The notes under the pieces are model-generated. The model ran no database searches. It was not told the origin of the DNA and was given only the letters and a program-made list of their open reading frames with translations. A stretch of DNA of 64,000 nucleotides from Paracoccaceae bacterium (lineage in GTDB: Bacteria; Pseudomonadota; Alphaproteobacteria; Rhodobacterales; Rhodobacteraceae), in contig JANQRE010000049.1 in assembly GCA_028284705.1 (NCBI GenBank), positions 1 to 64,000 on the forward strand, read 5' to 3'. Positions 8,471 through 15,823 of this stretch are shown here, in pieces (the first letter of the stretch is position 1; each line of letters starts with the position of its first letter). Both the position numbers and the translations under genes were made by a program.

Positions 8471-9354
8471 GCCCGCGCTCCTTTGCGGCGATGTTTCGGG
8501 TCCTCCGCCGACACGGCAGAGACATCCGCATCCCACACGATCCGCTCTTCCCCGCTGAGGCACATGAACCGCTGTCCGCGAAGCCGCCCAATCAGCGTCA
8601 ACCCGACCTCCCGCGCAATCTCCACGCCCCAGGCGGTGAACCCCGACCGCGAGGCGAGCGCCGGCACACCCATCAGCGCACATTTGATCACCATCTCCGA
8701 GGTCAGCCGCCCGGTCGTGTAAATCAGCTTATCCGCGCCTGAAACATTCTCCGACACCATCCACCCGGCAACCTTGTCCACCGCATTATGTCGCCCGACA
8801 TCTTCCATATAAACCAATGGCTTATCATCCTTACACAGTACAGTGCCATGGATCGCACCGGCACTCAGATAGAGGCTCGGCAGCCGGTTGATCCGATGCG
8901 CTAGCGCATACAGATCGGAGGTCTTGACCGCGGTTTGCGGCAGCTCCAGCCCCTCCAACCCCTCCATCATGTCGCCAAACACCGTGCCAACCGCACAGCC
9001 GGATGTCCGGGTCTTCTTCTTCAGCTTCTCCTCATGATTGGTGATGGTCGCCGTGCGCACCACGACCGTCTCCAACTCCTCATCGAAATCAACGCCGGTG
9101 ATCTCATCCTCAGGTGTCAGCATCCCCTGATTGCGTAGAAATCCCAGCGCCAGATAGTCGGGATAATCCCCGATGGTCATCGCGGTGACGATCTCCTGCC
9201 CGTTGAGGAAAATCGTCAGAGGCCGCTCCTCGACCACGGCAATCCGTCGGTATTCCCCGGTCTGATCGACACCCGAGACGGTGCGTGTCAGCCCCGCGCG
9301 ACCCGGATCCGGCGCAATCAACAGCGGCTGATCCCCCTCATCACTATTTGCCAT
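8467..9354 (-). CDS. fdhD: Formate dehydrogenase accessory sulfurtransferase FdhD
   Basis: FdhD carries sulfur from a cysteine desulfurase to the bis-MGD cofactor before its insertion into formate dehydrogenase. The 295-residue protein shows the family motifs: ERPLTIFLNG near residues 43-52, DYPDYLALGFLRNQG, the catalytic loop TSGCAVGTVFG, and MEDVGRHNAVDKV. Only the first cysteine of the CxxC seen in the Escherichia coli protein is present (GCAVG), as I remember for some other proteobacterial members. The ATG at 9354 gives the normal length; 28 further codons upstream look non-coding. It is the first gene of the operon continuing to mobA, mobB and moeA. Confidence 0.95.
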   Translation of the reverse strand: MANSDEGDQPLLIAPDPGRAGLTRTVSGVDQTGEYRRIAVVEERPLTIFLNGQEIVTAMTIGDYPDYLALGFLRNQGMLTPEDEITGVDFDEELETVVVRTATITNHEEKLKKKTRTSGCAVGTVFGDMMEGLEGLELPQTAVKTSDLYALAHRINRLPSLYLSAGAIHGTVLCKDDKPLVYMEDVGRHNAVDKVAGWMVSENVSGADKLIYTTGRLTSEMVIKCALMGVPALASRSGFTAWGVEIAREVGLTLIGRLRGQRFMCLSGEERIVWDADVSAVSAEDPKHRRKGARA

Positions 9355-9413
9355 TTGAACCTTCTCCAGAACGCCTCTAGCACTTGGTCTTGCCAATAGA
9401 TTAAGGACTGCGC

Positions 9414-10112
9414 ATGGCCTCTGCCACCACGAAATCAATCTACCTCAACGGCCTTGTGGAGGCCTTGCCTTTTGTCATTGTGGTCGTGCCTTTCGCGGTG
9501 CTCTTCGGCGTGGTTGCGACCGAGGCCGGTCTGCCGCTCTCCCAGGTCATGGGCTTCTCGATCCTCGTCGTCGCGGGCGCCTCGCAATTCGCGGCCATCC
9601 AGTTCATGACCGAAAACGCCCCGATCTTCGTGATCATCATCTCGGCTTTGGCCGTGAACCTGCGCATGGCGATGTATTCCGCCGCGATCACGCCGCATCT
9701 GGGCGCCGCGCGGCGCCGCACCCGCCTGATCCTCGCCTATTTCCTCGTCGATCAGAGCTACGCGATGGCGATCAATCGCTATGAGGCGCAACCACAGATG
9801 ACGCTGTCCGAAAAGCTTGCCTATTTCGCCGGTGTTTCTACGCCGATCTGCCCGCTCTGGTTCGGCTTTTCCTATATCGGCGCGGTGGTGGGCGATGCGA
9901 TCCCCGCCGAATACAGCCTCGATTTCATCCTGCCCATCGCCTTTCTCTCCATGGTCGCGCCCGCCTTGCGCACCTGGGCCCATATCGCCGCCGCCTTCAC
10001 CTCCATCGTGCTGGCCCTCGCGCTCCATTGGGTGCCGCTCAATCTCGGTCTGCTTATCGCAGCGGTCATCGCGATGATGGTCGGCGCCGAGTGGGAGCGC
10101 CGCACGCAATGA
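9414..10112 (+). CDS. azlC: AzlC family branched-chain amino acid exporter, large subunit
   Basis: The 232-residue integral membrane protein is the large subunit of an AzlCD-type exporter. It starts SIYLNGLVEALPFVIVVVPFAVLFG-like sequence, with the family motif of a first hydrophobic helix followed by a second ending in GASQFAAIQFM (about residues 58-68), and about six further hydrophobic stretches. The ATG at 9414 is 59 nt from the divergent fdhD start, so both promoters must lie in that short space. The stop overlaps the azlD start (ATGA), the usual arrangement for the pair. Confidence 0.92.
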   Translation: MASATTKSIYLNGLVEALPFVIVVVPFAVLFGVVATEAGLPLSQVMGFSILVVAGASQFAAIQFMTENAPIFVIIISALAVNLRMAMYSAAITPHLGAARRRTRLILAYFLVDQSYAMAINRYEAQPQMTLSEKLAYFAGVSTPICPLWFGFSYIGAVVGDAIPAEYSLDFILPIAFLSMVAPALRTWAHIAAAFTSIVLALALHWVPLNLGLLIAAVIAMMVGAEWERRTQ

Positions 10113-11056
10113 ATTACACCTCCGCAGAAATCTGGTTCATCTTCGCGGTGCTCGGTATCGGCACCTTCCTGATCCGCTATTCCTTCCTCGGCATCATCGG
10201 CAACCGCCCAATGCCGCCTTGGGTCCTGCGCCATCTGCGCTACACCGCGGTCGCGATCCTGCCCGGGCTCGTCGCGCCTCTCGTGATCTGGCCCGCTGCC
10301 ACTGACGGCAATCCGGAGCCAACTCGCCTCGCCGCAGCCGCGGCCGCCATCATCGTAGGTTACCTCACCAAAGGCGTCACCCGCGCGATGCTCGCAGGCG
10401 CCGCCACCTTCTACGCCCTGCAATACCTGCTCGCCTGGGCCTCTTCATTCGTCCGCAAATACTCTGCAGGGGGTCTGGGGGATGCAAAATCCCCCAGCCG
10501 GGTCGCTCATGGCGTAAGCCATGGCGAAAGCCCCCGCTCACACAGGCAAGGCGGTCGTCTTGAACACCGTCTTCAACGCAAAGCTCGATTGCATCTGCGC
10601 CACCCCCGGCAGCCGCGCCAAAGCGCGGCGGTGGATTTGCGCAAAATCATCCGTGTCGCGCGCCACCACTTTCAACAGGTAATCCGCCGTGCCCGCCATC
10701 AGATGGCATTCCAGCACATCCGGAATGCGCGCCACCTCCCGCTCAAAGGCTTCCAGCACATCGTCGGTCTGGCCCTTCAGCGTGATCTCCACAAAAACCG
10801 TCGCCCGCCGGTCCACCTTGCGCGGGTCCAGAAGTGCGACGTAATCGCGAATGATCCCCAGTTGCTCGAGCCGTCCGACGCGGCGATGGCACGCCGATTG
10901 CGAGAGGTTCACCCGCTCCGCCAGATCGGCATTCGAGATTCGCCCCGCCTTCTGCAAGACCCTGAGGATTCGCGCATCCGTTTCATCAAATTGCTCCATG
11001 GCAGCATGTTCTCCCGACTATTGGCGATTCTGTGCAAGGTTCTTCTGTCGCCTTAG
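10109..11056 (+). CDS. azlD: AzlD family protein with read-through C-terminus (no stop after the AzlD domain)
   Basis: Residues 1 to about 112 form a complete AzlD small subunit with four hydrophobic helices: the start MNYTSAEIWFIFAVLGIGTF, the motif TFLIRYSFLGIIG, and a last helix near YLLAWASSFVRKYS. AzlD proteins normally end there, at about 105-115 residues. Here no stop occurs: the frame runs through the hairpin repeat at 10475-10497 and then antisense through the entire lrp gene to 11056, adding about 200 Arg/His-rich residues with no recognisable domain. Either the native stop was lost or a sequence error hides it. I regard the functional part as 10109 to about 10450. Confidence 0.7.
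   Translation: MNYTSAEIWFIFAVLGIGTFLIRYSFLGIIGNRPMPPWVLRHLRYTAVAILPGLVAPLVIWPAATDGNPEPTRLAAAAAAIIVGYLTKGVTRAMLAGAATFYALQYLLAWASSFVRKYSAGGLGDAKSPSRVAHGVSHGESPRSHRQGGRLEHRLQRKARLHLRHPRQPRQSAAVDLRKIIRVARHHFQQVIRRARHQMAFQHIRNARHLPLKGFQHIVGLALQRDLHKNRRPPVHLARVQKCDVIANDPQLLEPSDAAMARRLREVHPLRQIGIRDSPRLLQDPEDSRIRFIKLLHGSMFSRLLAILCKVLLSP
10475..10497. repeat. GC-rich hairpin, intergenic palindrome family
   Basis: CTGGGGGAT - GCAAA - ATCCCCCAG is a perfect 9-bp stem. A second copy of the same type (CGGGGG - 7 nt - CCCCCG, also with GCAAAATCCCCC) lies at 20011-20029. It sits between azlD and the convergent lrp gene, where it could act as a terminator, but it has no T-tract on either strand. Confidence 0.6.
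10538..10999 (-). CDS. Lrp/AsnC family transcriptional regulator
   Basis: The 153-residue protein has the AsnC-type helix-turn-helix in the first 60 residues (DETDARILRVLQKAGRISNADLAERVNLSQSACHRRV as the pattern, residues 5-41) and a C-terminal RAM domain, with ECHLMAGTADYLLKVVARD as the typical ligand-binding strand region. It is divergent from alanine dehydrogenase across 134 nt. In several proteobacteria such a neighbour activates ald in response to alanine, so that is the most likely target here; this is inference from context. The gene is completely overlapped by the azlD read-through frame on the other strand. Confidence 0.93.
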   Translation of the reverse strand: MEQFDETDARILRVLQKAGRISNADLAERVNLSQSACHRRVGRLEQLGIIRDYVALLDPRKVDRRATVFVEITLKGQTDDVLEAFEREVARIPDVLECHLMAGTADYLLKVVARDTDDFAQIHRRALARLPGVAQMQSSFALKTVFKTTALPV

Positions 11057-11133
11057 GGTATGTCGCGGTGATTTCAAAACACTTTCGCACCGATATGCGC
11101 CATAACCCTGCCATCAGATGGGAGGAGCGCATC

Positions 11134-12252
11134 ATGATCATCGGCTGTCCAAAAGAGATCAAACCCCAGGAGTTCCGCGTCGGCCTGACGCCCAATGCAG
11201 CACGCGAGGCGGTGGCGCATGGCCATGAGGTCCTGATCGAAACCCAAGCCGGTGCAGGTGCGGGCTTCCCGGATGAGGATTACACCGCCGCAGGCGCGAC
11301 CATCCTCGACACCGCCGAGGAAGTTTTTGCGAAAGCCGAGATGATCGTGAAGGTCAAAGAGCCGCAATCGGTAGAGCGCAAAATGCTGCGCGAGGGCCAG
11401 CTCCTCTTCACCTATCTCCATCTCGCGCCCGACCCCGAGCAGACCCATGACCTAATCGCCTCGGGCTGCACGGCCATCGCCTATGAGACCGTCACGGATG
11501 CCCAAGGTGGTCTCCCCTTGCTCGCGCCGATGTCCGAGGTCGCGGGCCGCCTCGCGCCGCAGGTTGGCGCCTGGACCCTGCAAAAGGCCAATGGTGGCCG
11601 CGGCGTTCTGATGGGCGGCGTCCCCGGCGTCGGCCCGGCGAAAGTCGCCGTGATCGGCGGCGGTGTCGTCGGCACCCACGCCGCCCGCATCGCCGCAGGC
11701 ATGGGTGCGGATGTCACCGTGCTCGACCGCTCCCTGCCGCGCATCCGCTATCTCGACGATGTTTTCTCCGGCCAGTTCAAGACCAGCTACGCCAGCGCCG
11801 GCAACACAGCCGAGCTGGTGGAACAGGCCGATATGGTCATCGGCGCCGTTCTGATCCCCGGGGCTGCCGCCCCGAAACTCGTCACGAAGGCCCAGCTCTC
11901 CGACATGAAACCGGGCGCCGCGATTGTCGATGTCGCCATCGACCAGGGCGGCTGTTTCGAGACCTCAAAACCCACCACCCACAAGGACCCGATCTACGAG
12001 GTCGACGGCATCATGCATTACTGCGTCGCCAACATGCCTGGCGCTGTGGCCCGCACCTCCACCATCGCCCTCGGCAACGCCACGATGCCCTTCATGCTGG
12101 CGCTCGCCGATAAAGGCTGGCGGCAGGCCTGCGAAGACGATCCCCACCTTCTCGCGGGCCTCAACGTACATGCCGGAAACCTCACCTATTTCGCCGTCGG
12201 GAAGGCGCTCGGGATCGACGTTCTCTCCCCGCAACTCGCTCTAAAGGCTTAA
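11134..12252 (+). CDS. ald: Alanine dehydrogenase
   Basis: This 372-residue NAD-dependent enzyme interconverts L-alanine with pyruvate and ammonia. Visible landmarks are [20 protein letters not shown] at the start, containing the substrate-binding Arg, KVKEPQ at about residues 73-78, and the Rossmann motif [12 protein letters not shown] near 173-184. The ATG at 11134 is preceded by GGAGG with seven-base spacing, which decides it over an in-frame ATG 102 nt upstream. The gene is divergent from an Lrp-family regulator that probably controls it. The length is typical. Confidence 0.97.
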   Translation: MIIGCPKEIKPQEFRVGLTPNAAREAVAHGHEVLIETQAGAGAGFPDEDYTAAGATILDTAEEVFAKAEMIVKVKEPQSVERKMLREGQLLFTYLHLAPDPEQTHDLIASGCTAIAYETVTDAQGGLPLLAPMSEVAGRLAPQVGAWTLQKANGGRGVLMGGVPGVGPAKVAVIGGGVVGTHAARIAAGMGADVTVLDRSLPRIRYLDDVFSGQFKTSYASAGNTAELVEQADMVIGAVLIPGAAAPKLVTKAQLSDMKPGAAIVDVAIDQGGCFETSKPTTHKDPIYEVDGIMHYCVANMPGAVARTSTIALGNATMPFMLALADKGWRQACEDDPHLLAGLNVHAGNLTYFAVGKALGIDVLSPQLALKA

Positions 12253-12686
12253 TTTTCCGGCTCTACAGCACTGCAGACCTGCCCCAGCATGTTGCGCAGG
12301 TTTTTGGCGCGTTCAGCTCCGAGTTTGGTTTCAACCTCGGCATGCAGCGCCAGTTTGATGTCTACCAGCGCCGCGACCAGCGCGCGGCCCTTCTCGGTAT
12401 GCACGACCCGCTTGGCCCGCGCGTCATCGGGATCAGGTTTCACCTCGACATAACCGCGCGCGACGAGGCTTCTGACCTGTCCCTGAATGGCCTGTTTCGA
12501 CACGCCACGCGCCGCTGCAATCTGCACCATCGAGACACCCTTTTCCCCGACCTGCACCAGCACATCGCTGTCGGCCACCGTGATATCCTCAAAGCCAAGC
12601 TCCGCCACGCGCTCGTACATCGCCGCCTCATAGGCTTTGAACGCACGCCACAGATCGACGCCAATATGATCGGGGTTTTGGGTCAC
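12249..12686 (-). CDS. MarR family winged-helix regulator
   Basis: The 145-residue protein has a MarR-type winged helix: VSMVQIAAARGVSKQAIQGQVRSLVARG is the HTH, followed by the wing VKPDPDDARAKRVVHTEKG. Two starts compete: TTG at 12704, which lies inside a palindrome, and GTG at 12686, which has GGAG six bases upstream. I chose the GTG because of this ribosome-binding site and because it leaves the palindrome at 12700-12714 free as an operator. It converges on alanine dehydrogenase with a 4-nt overlap of the stops and is divergent from a small exported protein gene. Confidence 0.88.
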   Translation of the reverse strand: MTQNPDHIGVDLWRAFKAYEAAMYERVAELGFEDITVADSDVLVQVGEKGVSMVQIAAARGVSKQAIQGQVRSLVARGYVEVKPDPDDARAKRVVHTEKGRALVAALVDIKLALHAEVETKLGAERAKNLRNMLGQVCSAVEPEN

Positions 12687-12699
12687 AGCACTCCAAATC

Positions 12700-12731
12700 G
12701 TCAAGTTGCTTGACTATTACATTTAGTCAAG
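12700..12731. promoter_or_regulatory. MarR-type operator: palindrome plus extra half-site
   Basis: GTCAAG-TTG-CTTGAC is a perfect 6-3-6 palindrome at 12700-12714, and a further GTCAAG half-site follows at 12726-12731. It lies 14 nt upstream of the preferred regulator start and 41 nt upstream of the divergent small gene, so the regulator could control both. MarR proteins commonly bind such palindromes; binding here is inferred. Confidence 0.6.
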
Positions 12732-12771
12732 TTATCTGTCTATTAGTCTTCATCATCATAGGAACGAGAAA

Positions 12772-13143
12772 ATGAAAGGTCTTGCAATGGTTAGTTTGCT
12801 CGCAACCGCCACCGCCGCGCAGGCAGAGACACAAATGTCGGATGCGCAGCTCGACGCGCTGCTGACAGGAAACACCGTCTATGTCGCAACTCCCGGCGGC
12901 GCGGCCCCGGTCTATTACGGCGCCGACGGGCGGGCTGCCGCTAATCTCCCCAACGGCACCGAGCTGCGCGGCACCTGGGTCATCAAGGACGCCGCCTATT
13001 GCGTCGATTGGGACAATGGCCCGAAGAACAGCTGCACGAAGGTCATAAAAACATCGGACGGCTACGCGATGTTCGACCTTGCCAATGGCGATCCCCGCGG
13101 CAGCGTCGACCGGATCGTGCCCGGCAATCCCGAAAACCTCTGA
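12772..13143 (+). CDS. Small exported protein, DUF995-like
   Basis: The 123-residue protein begins with a short signal peptide (MKGLAMVSLLATATAAQA, cleavage probably after residue 18). The mature part has the pattern LDALLTGNTVY, YYGADGRAAANLPNGTELRGTWVI and YCVDWDNGPKNSCTKV, which resembles DUF995-type periplasmic proteins with a compact beta fold and one conserved Cys pair (about residues 81 and 89). It is divergent from the MarR regulator and near its palindromic operator, so it is a candidate target. The function is unknown. Confidence 0.7.
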   Translation: MKGLAMVSLLATATAAQAETQMSDAQLDALLTGNTVYVATPGGAAPVYYGADGRAAANLPNGTELRGTWVIKDAAYCVDWDNGPKNSCTKVIKTSDGYAMFDLANGDPRGSVDRIVPGNPENL

Positions 13144-13242
13144 ACAGCAGGCTGGGTTCCAGACCGCCTCTCGGTTTAGACTCCAAGCATCTTGGGTGAG
13201 AAAGGAGACAACGTTTAGCCACTGCCAAGGTTCTGCTTGTAG

Positions 13243-13410
13243 GTTCAGATCGAGGAGGTCGGGGACGCAATACCGTTCCAGGACGTTTCCGGTCTCGCCA
13301 ACGCGTTTCCGACCTAAATCACAGGCACGGATTTGAAAGCCGAAGGCAATGAGGTCGCGGTCGAAAGCACCGAAGTGGCTCATAAAGAGCTGACAGGGGA
13401 GAACGCCTAG
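13243..13410 (+). pseudogene. Remnant of a SnoaL-like (NTF2-fold) gene
   Basis: Between the small exported protein and the radical SAM gene, one frame reads VQIEEVGDAIPFQDVSGLA, then reaches FPT, a TAA at 13315-13317, and ITGTDLKAEGNEVAVES up to a TAG at 13408. The ITGT-x-AEGN-x-VAVE pattern is typical of SnoaL-like epoxide-hydrolase relatives. There is no start codon with a ribosome-binding site and the frame is interrupted, so this looks like a decayed fragment. The rest of the 308-nt space holds nothing that I recognise. Confidence 0.4.
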
Positions 13411-13451
13411 ACGTCTGCCGAACGCGCCGAGATAGACTCAAATCGCAATAA

Positions 13452-14735
13452 TTGATAACCTCGTCTCAGTATTTTGAATGTTTATTCTGTGGGGTTGGGG
13501 GTTTGTTGAAAGAATTGAGCGTTCCGAACCTGCGTGGTTCGGCGGCGCAAAAGAACGGGCGCGACCAGAAGTCCCGGTTCGACATCACATCGATCACGAT
13601 GCTGGTCACGGAGCAATGCAACCTGCGTTGTGACTATTGCTACATCTACAAAAACGCCAAGAAGATGTCCGAGGAGACGGCGAAACGGTCCGTCGATTTC
13701 CTGATTGAAAACTCGACAACCACAGATGGCAGGCTCTTCATCTGCTTCTTTGGGGGTGAACCGCTCCTGGAACCCGAGCTGGTCGCGTTGACCGCCGACT
13801 ACGCGCTGGAGGAAGCGGCAAAAAGATCGCTCGACATGCGCTTCTCCATGACCACAAATGCCACGCTCATCGACGATAAGCGGCTCAATTTGCTGAAGAA
13901 ATACAACATCAGCCCGACTTTCAGCCTCGATGGCATTGGCGAGGCGCATGACAGGCATCGCAAGACAATCGCTGGTCGCGGCTCGTTCAAATATATCGAA
14001 CGCAACCTGCTGCGCCTTCTGGAGCTACCCTTCTCGACGATCCGTCTCACCGTTGCGCCGGAAACAACCCGTGCCCTGCCGGACTCGATCCGGTGGCTGA
14101 TCGACAAGGGCTTCAAGCGCATCTCGATCTCTCCGGTGGTGGAGGCGGAATGGGATGCCGCCGCGCTCTCGGACTATTACGACGCTTGGCTGGAGATTTA
14201 TGACATCCAGGCCAAGCTTCTGAGAGCCGATCCAAAGGACTTTCGAGTTTCGAACATCTTTTCGATGCATATGGATCTGAAATCGCCCGAAAGCCGGGAG
14301 TTCGGCTGCGGTGCTGCCCGCAACATGGTGGCCATCGATTCCTCAGGCAATCTCTACCCGTGTCACCGCTATGTTGGTTATCTGAAGAACGATCCCTCGG
14401 CCCAGATCGGAAATGTGTTTGACGGCTATGACGACAAACAGCGCGATCTCTACATTTCGGCAAATCGCATCGAGACGCATCGCGGATGTGGGGAAGGTCT
14501 GTTTTCTGACGCGACAGAAAAAGACCAGCGCAAATGCAGCAACTGCTCTCTGATCGGCAATTGCGGCAGCTCGTGCATGGCGGTCAATCAGCACATGACC
14601 GGCAATCCGACACGACCCCATCCGATCAACCGCGTGCTCTCGCAGATCCACACATCCGTTCATATTCAAACGCAATACGAGATACCGGACGAGTATCTTG
14701 AGCCGGGTGATGCCGCGCTCTGTGCAACGCCATGA
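13452..14735 (+). CDS. Radical SAM/SPASM peptide maturase
   Basis: The 427-residue protein carries the radical SAM cluster motif Cys56-x3-Cys60-x2-Cys63 (TEQCNLRCDYCY), the SAM-binding GGEP at 101-104, and a C-terminal SPASM domain with seven cysteines (286, 304, 346, 362, 365, 371, 375), the pattern that ligates two auxiliary iron-sulfur clusters. Such enzymes cross-link or otherwise modify peptides and sulfatase-like proteins. The first 40 residues are variable and no ATG precedes the catalytic core; the start must be non-ATG (TTG at 13452, 13503, 13506 or 13515), and none has a strong ribosome-binding site. A cysteine-rich protein gene follows 25 nt downstream and is the likely substrate. 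The enzyme's exact reaction cannot be told from sequence. Confidence 0.9.
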   Translation: MITSSQYFECLFCGVGGLLKELSVPNLRGSAAQKNGRDQKSRFDITSITMLVTEQCNLRCDYCYIYKNAKKMSEETAKRSVDFLIENSTTTDGRLFICFFGGEPLLEPELVALTADYALEEAAKRSLDMRFSMTTNATLIDDKRLNLLKKYNISPTFSLDGIGEAHDRHRKTIAGRGSFKYIERNLLRLLELPFSTIRLTVAPETTRALPDSIRWLIDKGFKRISISPVVEAEWDAAALSDYYDAWLEIYDIQAKLLRADPKDFRVSNIFSMHMDLKSPESREFGCGAARNMVAIDSSGNLYPCHRYVGYLKNDPSAQIGNVFDGYDDKQRDLYISANRIETHRGCGEGLFSDATEKDQRKCSNCSLIGNCGSSCMAVNQHMTGNPTRPHPINRVLSQIHTSVHIQTQYEIPDEYLEPGDAALCATP

Positions 14736-14760
14736 GGATTTCAGTCAGGAGGATTTTGAC

Positions 14761-15114
14761 ATGAGTTCAGAAGCAAACCGCAAATACAAAGAGCTGTCGG
14801 AGAAGATATTCGGCCATCTCGACAAAGAGGAAATCCCCTGCATCGATGACGTTCTACGGGCCCTTATGGTGGCGAAAGGACGCAAATTCGCCCTCAGTCC
14901 GAACCTGATCGAACGCGTCGCGGCTAGCATGGAAGATGGGCAATCTCCCGATAGTCCCACACCGCTCAGCTGCCTCATGATCGATTGCATCAGAAATGAA
15001 GGCAAAGAGGTGATCGATATCGAGGATTGGTGTTGCTACTGCGATGCGCCCCGCGACAAATGCATCAAATGCGACTCCATTGACTGCAACCCGCCGCAGC
15101 CCGATCTCCACTAG
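14761..15114 (+). CDS. Cysteine-rich 117-residue protein, probable substrate of the radical SAM enzyme
   Basis: The ATG at 14761 has a strong AGGAGG eight bases upstream, which decides it over an earlier in-frame codon. The protein has an N-terminal helical, charged half (residues 1-60, with one Cys at 27) and nine cysteines in total: 27, 71, 76, 91, 92, 94, 101, 104 and 109. The last 27 residues hold six of them in a CCYC - 6 - CxxC - 4 - C pattern ending in NPPQPDLH. No signal peptide or membrane segment is visible. Position right behind the maturase and the leader-plus-Cys-core layout suggest a RiPP precursor or a modified metal-binding protein. I do not recognise the family. Confidence 0.8.
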   Translation: MSSEANRKYKELSEKIFGHLDKEEIPCIDDVLRALMVAKGRKFALSPNLIERVAASMEDGQSPDSPTPLSCLMIDCIRNEGKEVIDIEDWCCYCDAPRDKCIKCDSIDCNPPQPDLH

Positions 15115-15183
15115 CCGATCCGCGCCCGAGCTGATGACATCTCTCGGCTCTGCGGAGACACGCGCGGAACCAGGGCGCACGTA

Positions 15184-15218
15184 AGGAAAAGACCCGCCAT
15201 ATCGGACGGGCCTTTCCT
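15184..15218 (-). terminator. Rho-independent terminator of mscL
   Basis: An imperfect stem (AGGAAA...CCCG / CGGG...TTTCCT) lies 16 nt after the mscL stop. On the minus strand it is followed by a TTTTCC stretch, which fits termination of mscL. Confidence 0.6.
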
Positions 15219-15233
15219 AAATCTCGCGCCAGA

Positions 15234-15668
15234 TTACTTCGCCTTCGCCAACGAGTCCCGGATTTCCATCAGGATATCCAATTCGGTCGGGCCGGGATCC
15301 TCCGCGGGCGTTTCCTCTTCCGGCGCCTCAGCCGCGGCTTTCACCTTGTTCACATAGCGCACCAGCATGAAGACCACCCAGGCGATGATCAGGAAGTTGA
15401 TGATCGCCATGATGAACGCCCCATAGGCAAAGACTGAGGCCCCGGCCTCGCGCGCCGCTTCGAGAGACGCTCCGGCGGGCACGTCACCGGCCAGAACGGC
15501 GTAGTTGTTGGTGAAGTCCAGACCGCCAGTGAACAGCCCGATGATCGGGTTGATCAGATCGGCGACCAGCGAGGAGACGATCGCGGTGAACGCGGCCCCG
15601 ATGATGATCCCCACGGCCATGTCCATGACATTGCCCTTGGCAATGAAGTCCTTAAACTCACTGAGCAT
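15234..15668 (-). CDS. mscL: Large-conductance mechanosensitive channel MscL
   Basis: This 144-residue inner-membrane channel opens under high membrane tension and protects the cell from osmotic downshock. It has the typical start [30 protein letters not shown], in which the first transmembrane helix (about residues 15-45) contains the pore-lining Gly/Ala pattern, then [10 protein letters not shown] and a second helix at about 75-100, and a charged C-terminal helix ending [12 protein letters not shown]. The acidic insert near [13 protein letters not shown] before the C-terminal helix is common in alphaproteobacteria. It is a single-gene unit with its own terminator. Confidence 0.97.
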   Translation of the reverse strand: MLSEFKDFIAKGNVMDMAVGIIIGAAFTAIVSSLVADLINPIIGLFTGGLDFTNNYAVLAGDVPAGASLEAAREAGASVFAYGAFIMAIINFLIIAWVVFMLVRYVNKVKAAAEAPEEETPAEDPGPTELDILMEIRDSLAKAK

Positions 15669-15823
15669 TTCTCATTCCTTTTGGCTTCTTCCCTGTTGGA
15701 GCGTCTTCTTGTTGTCTGTGCGCTCTCGCACGGTGTTTACCATTTCTGCTCACAGGATCACCCCTTTTTTCACTTGCCAGGGGCGCTAACTATGGGGAAA
15801 TCAAACGAAAAGGTCCCCTCTTG

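Noticed and set aside
12727-13383. A 218-codon minus-strand frame
   Set aside because: It is antisense to the signal-peptide-bearing small protein and to the SnoaL remnant; the product lacks any known pattern.
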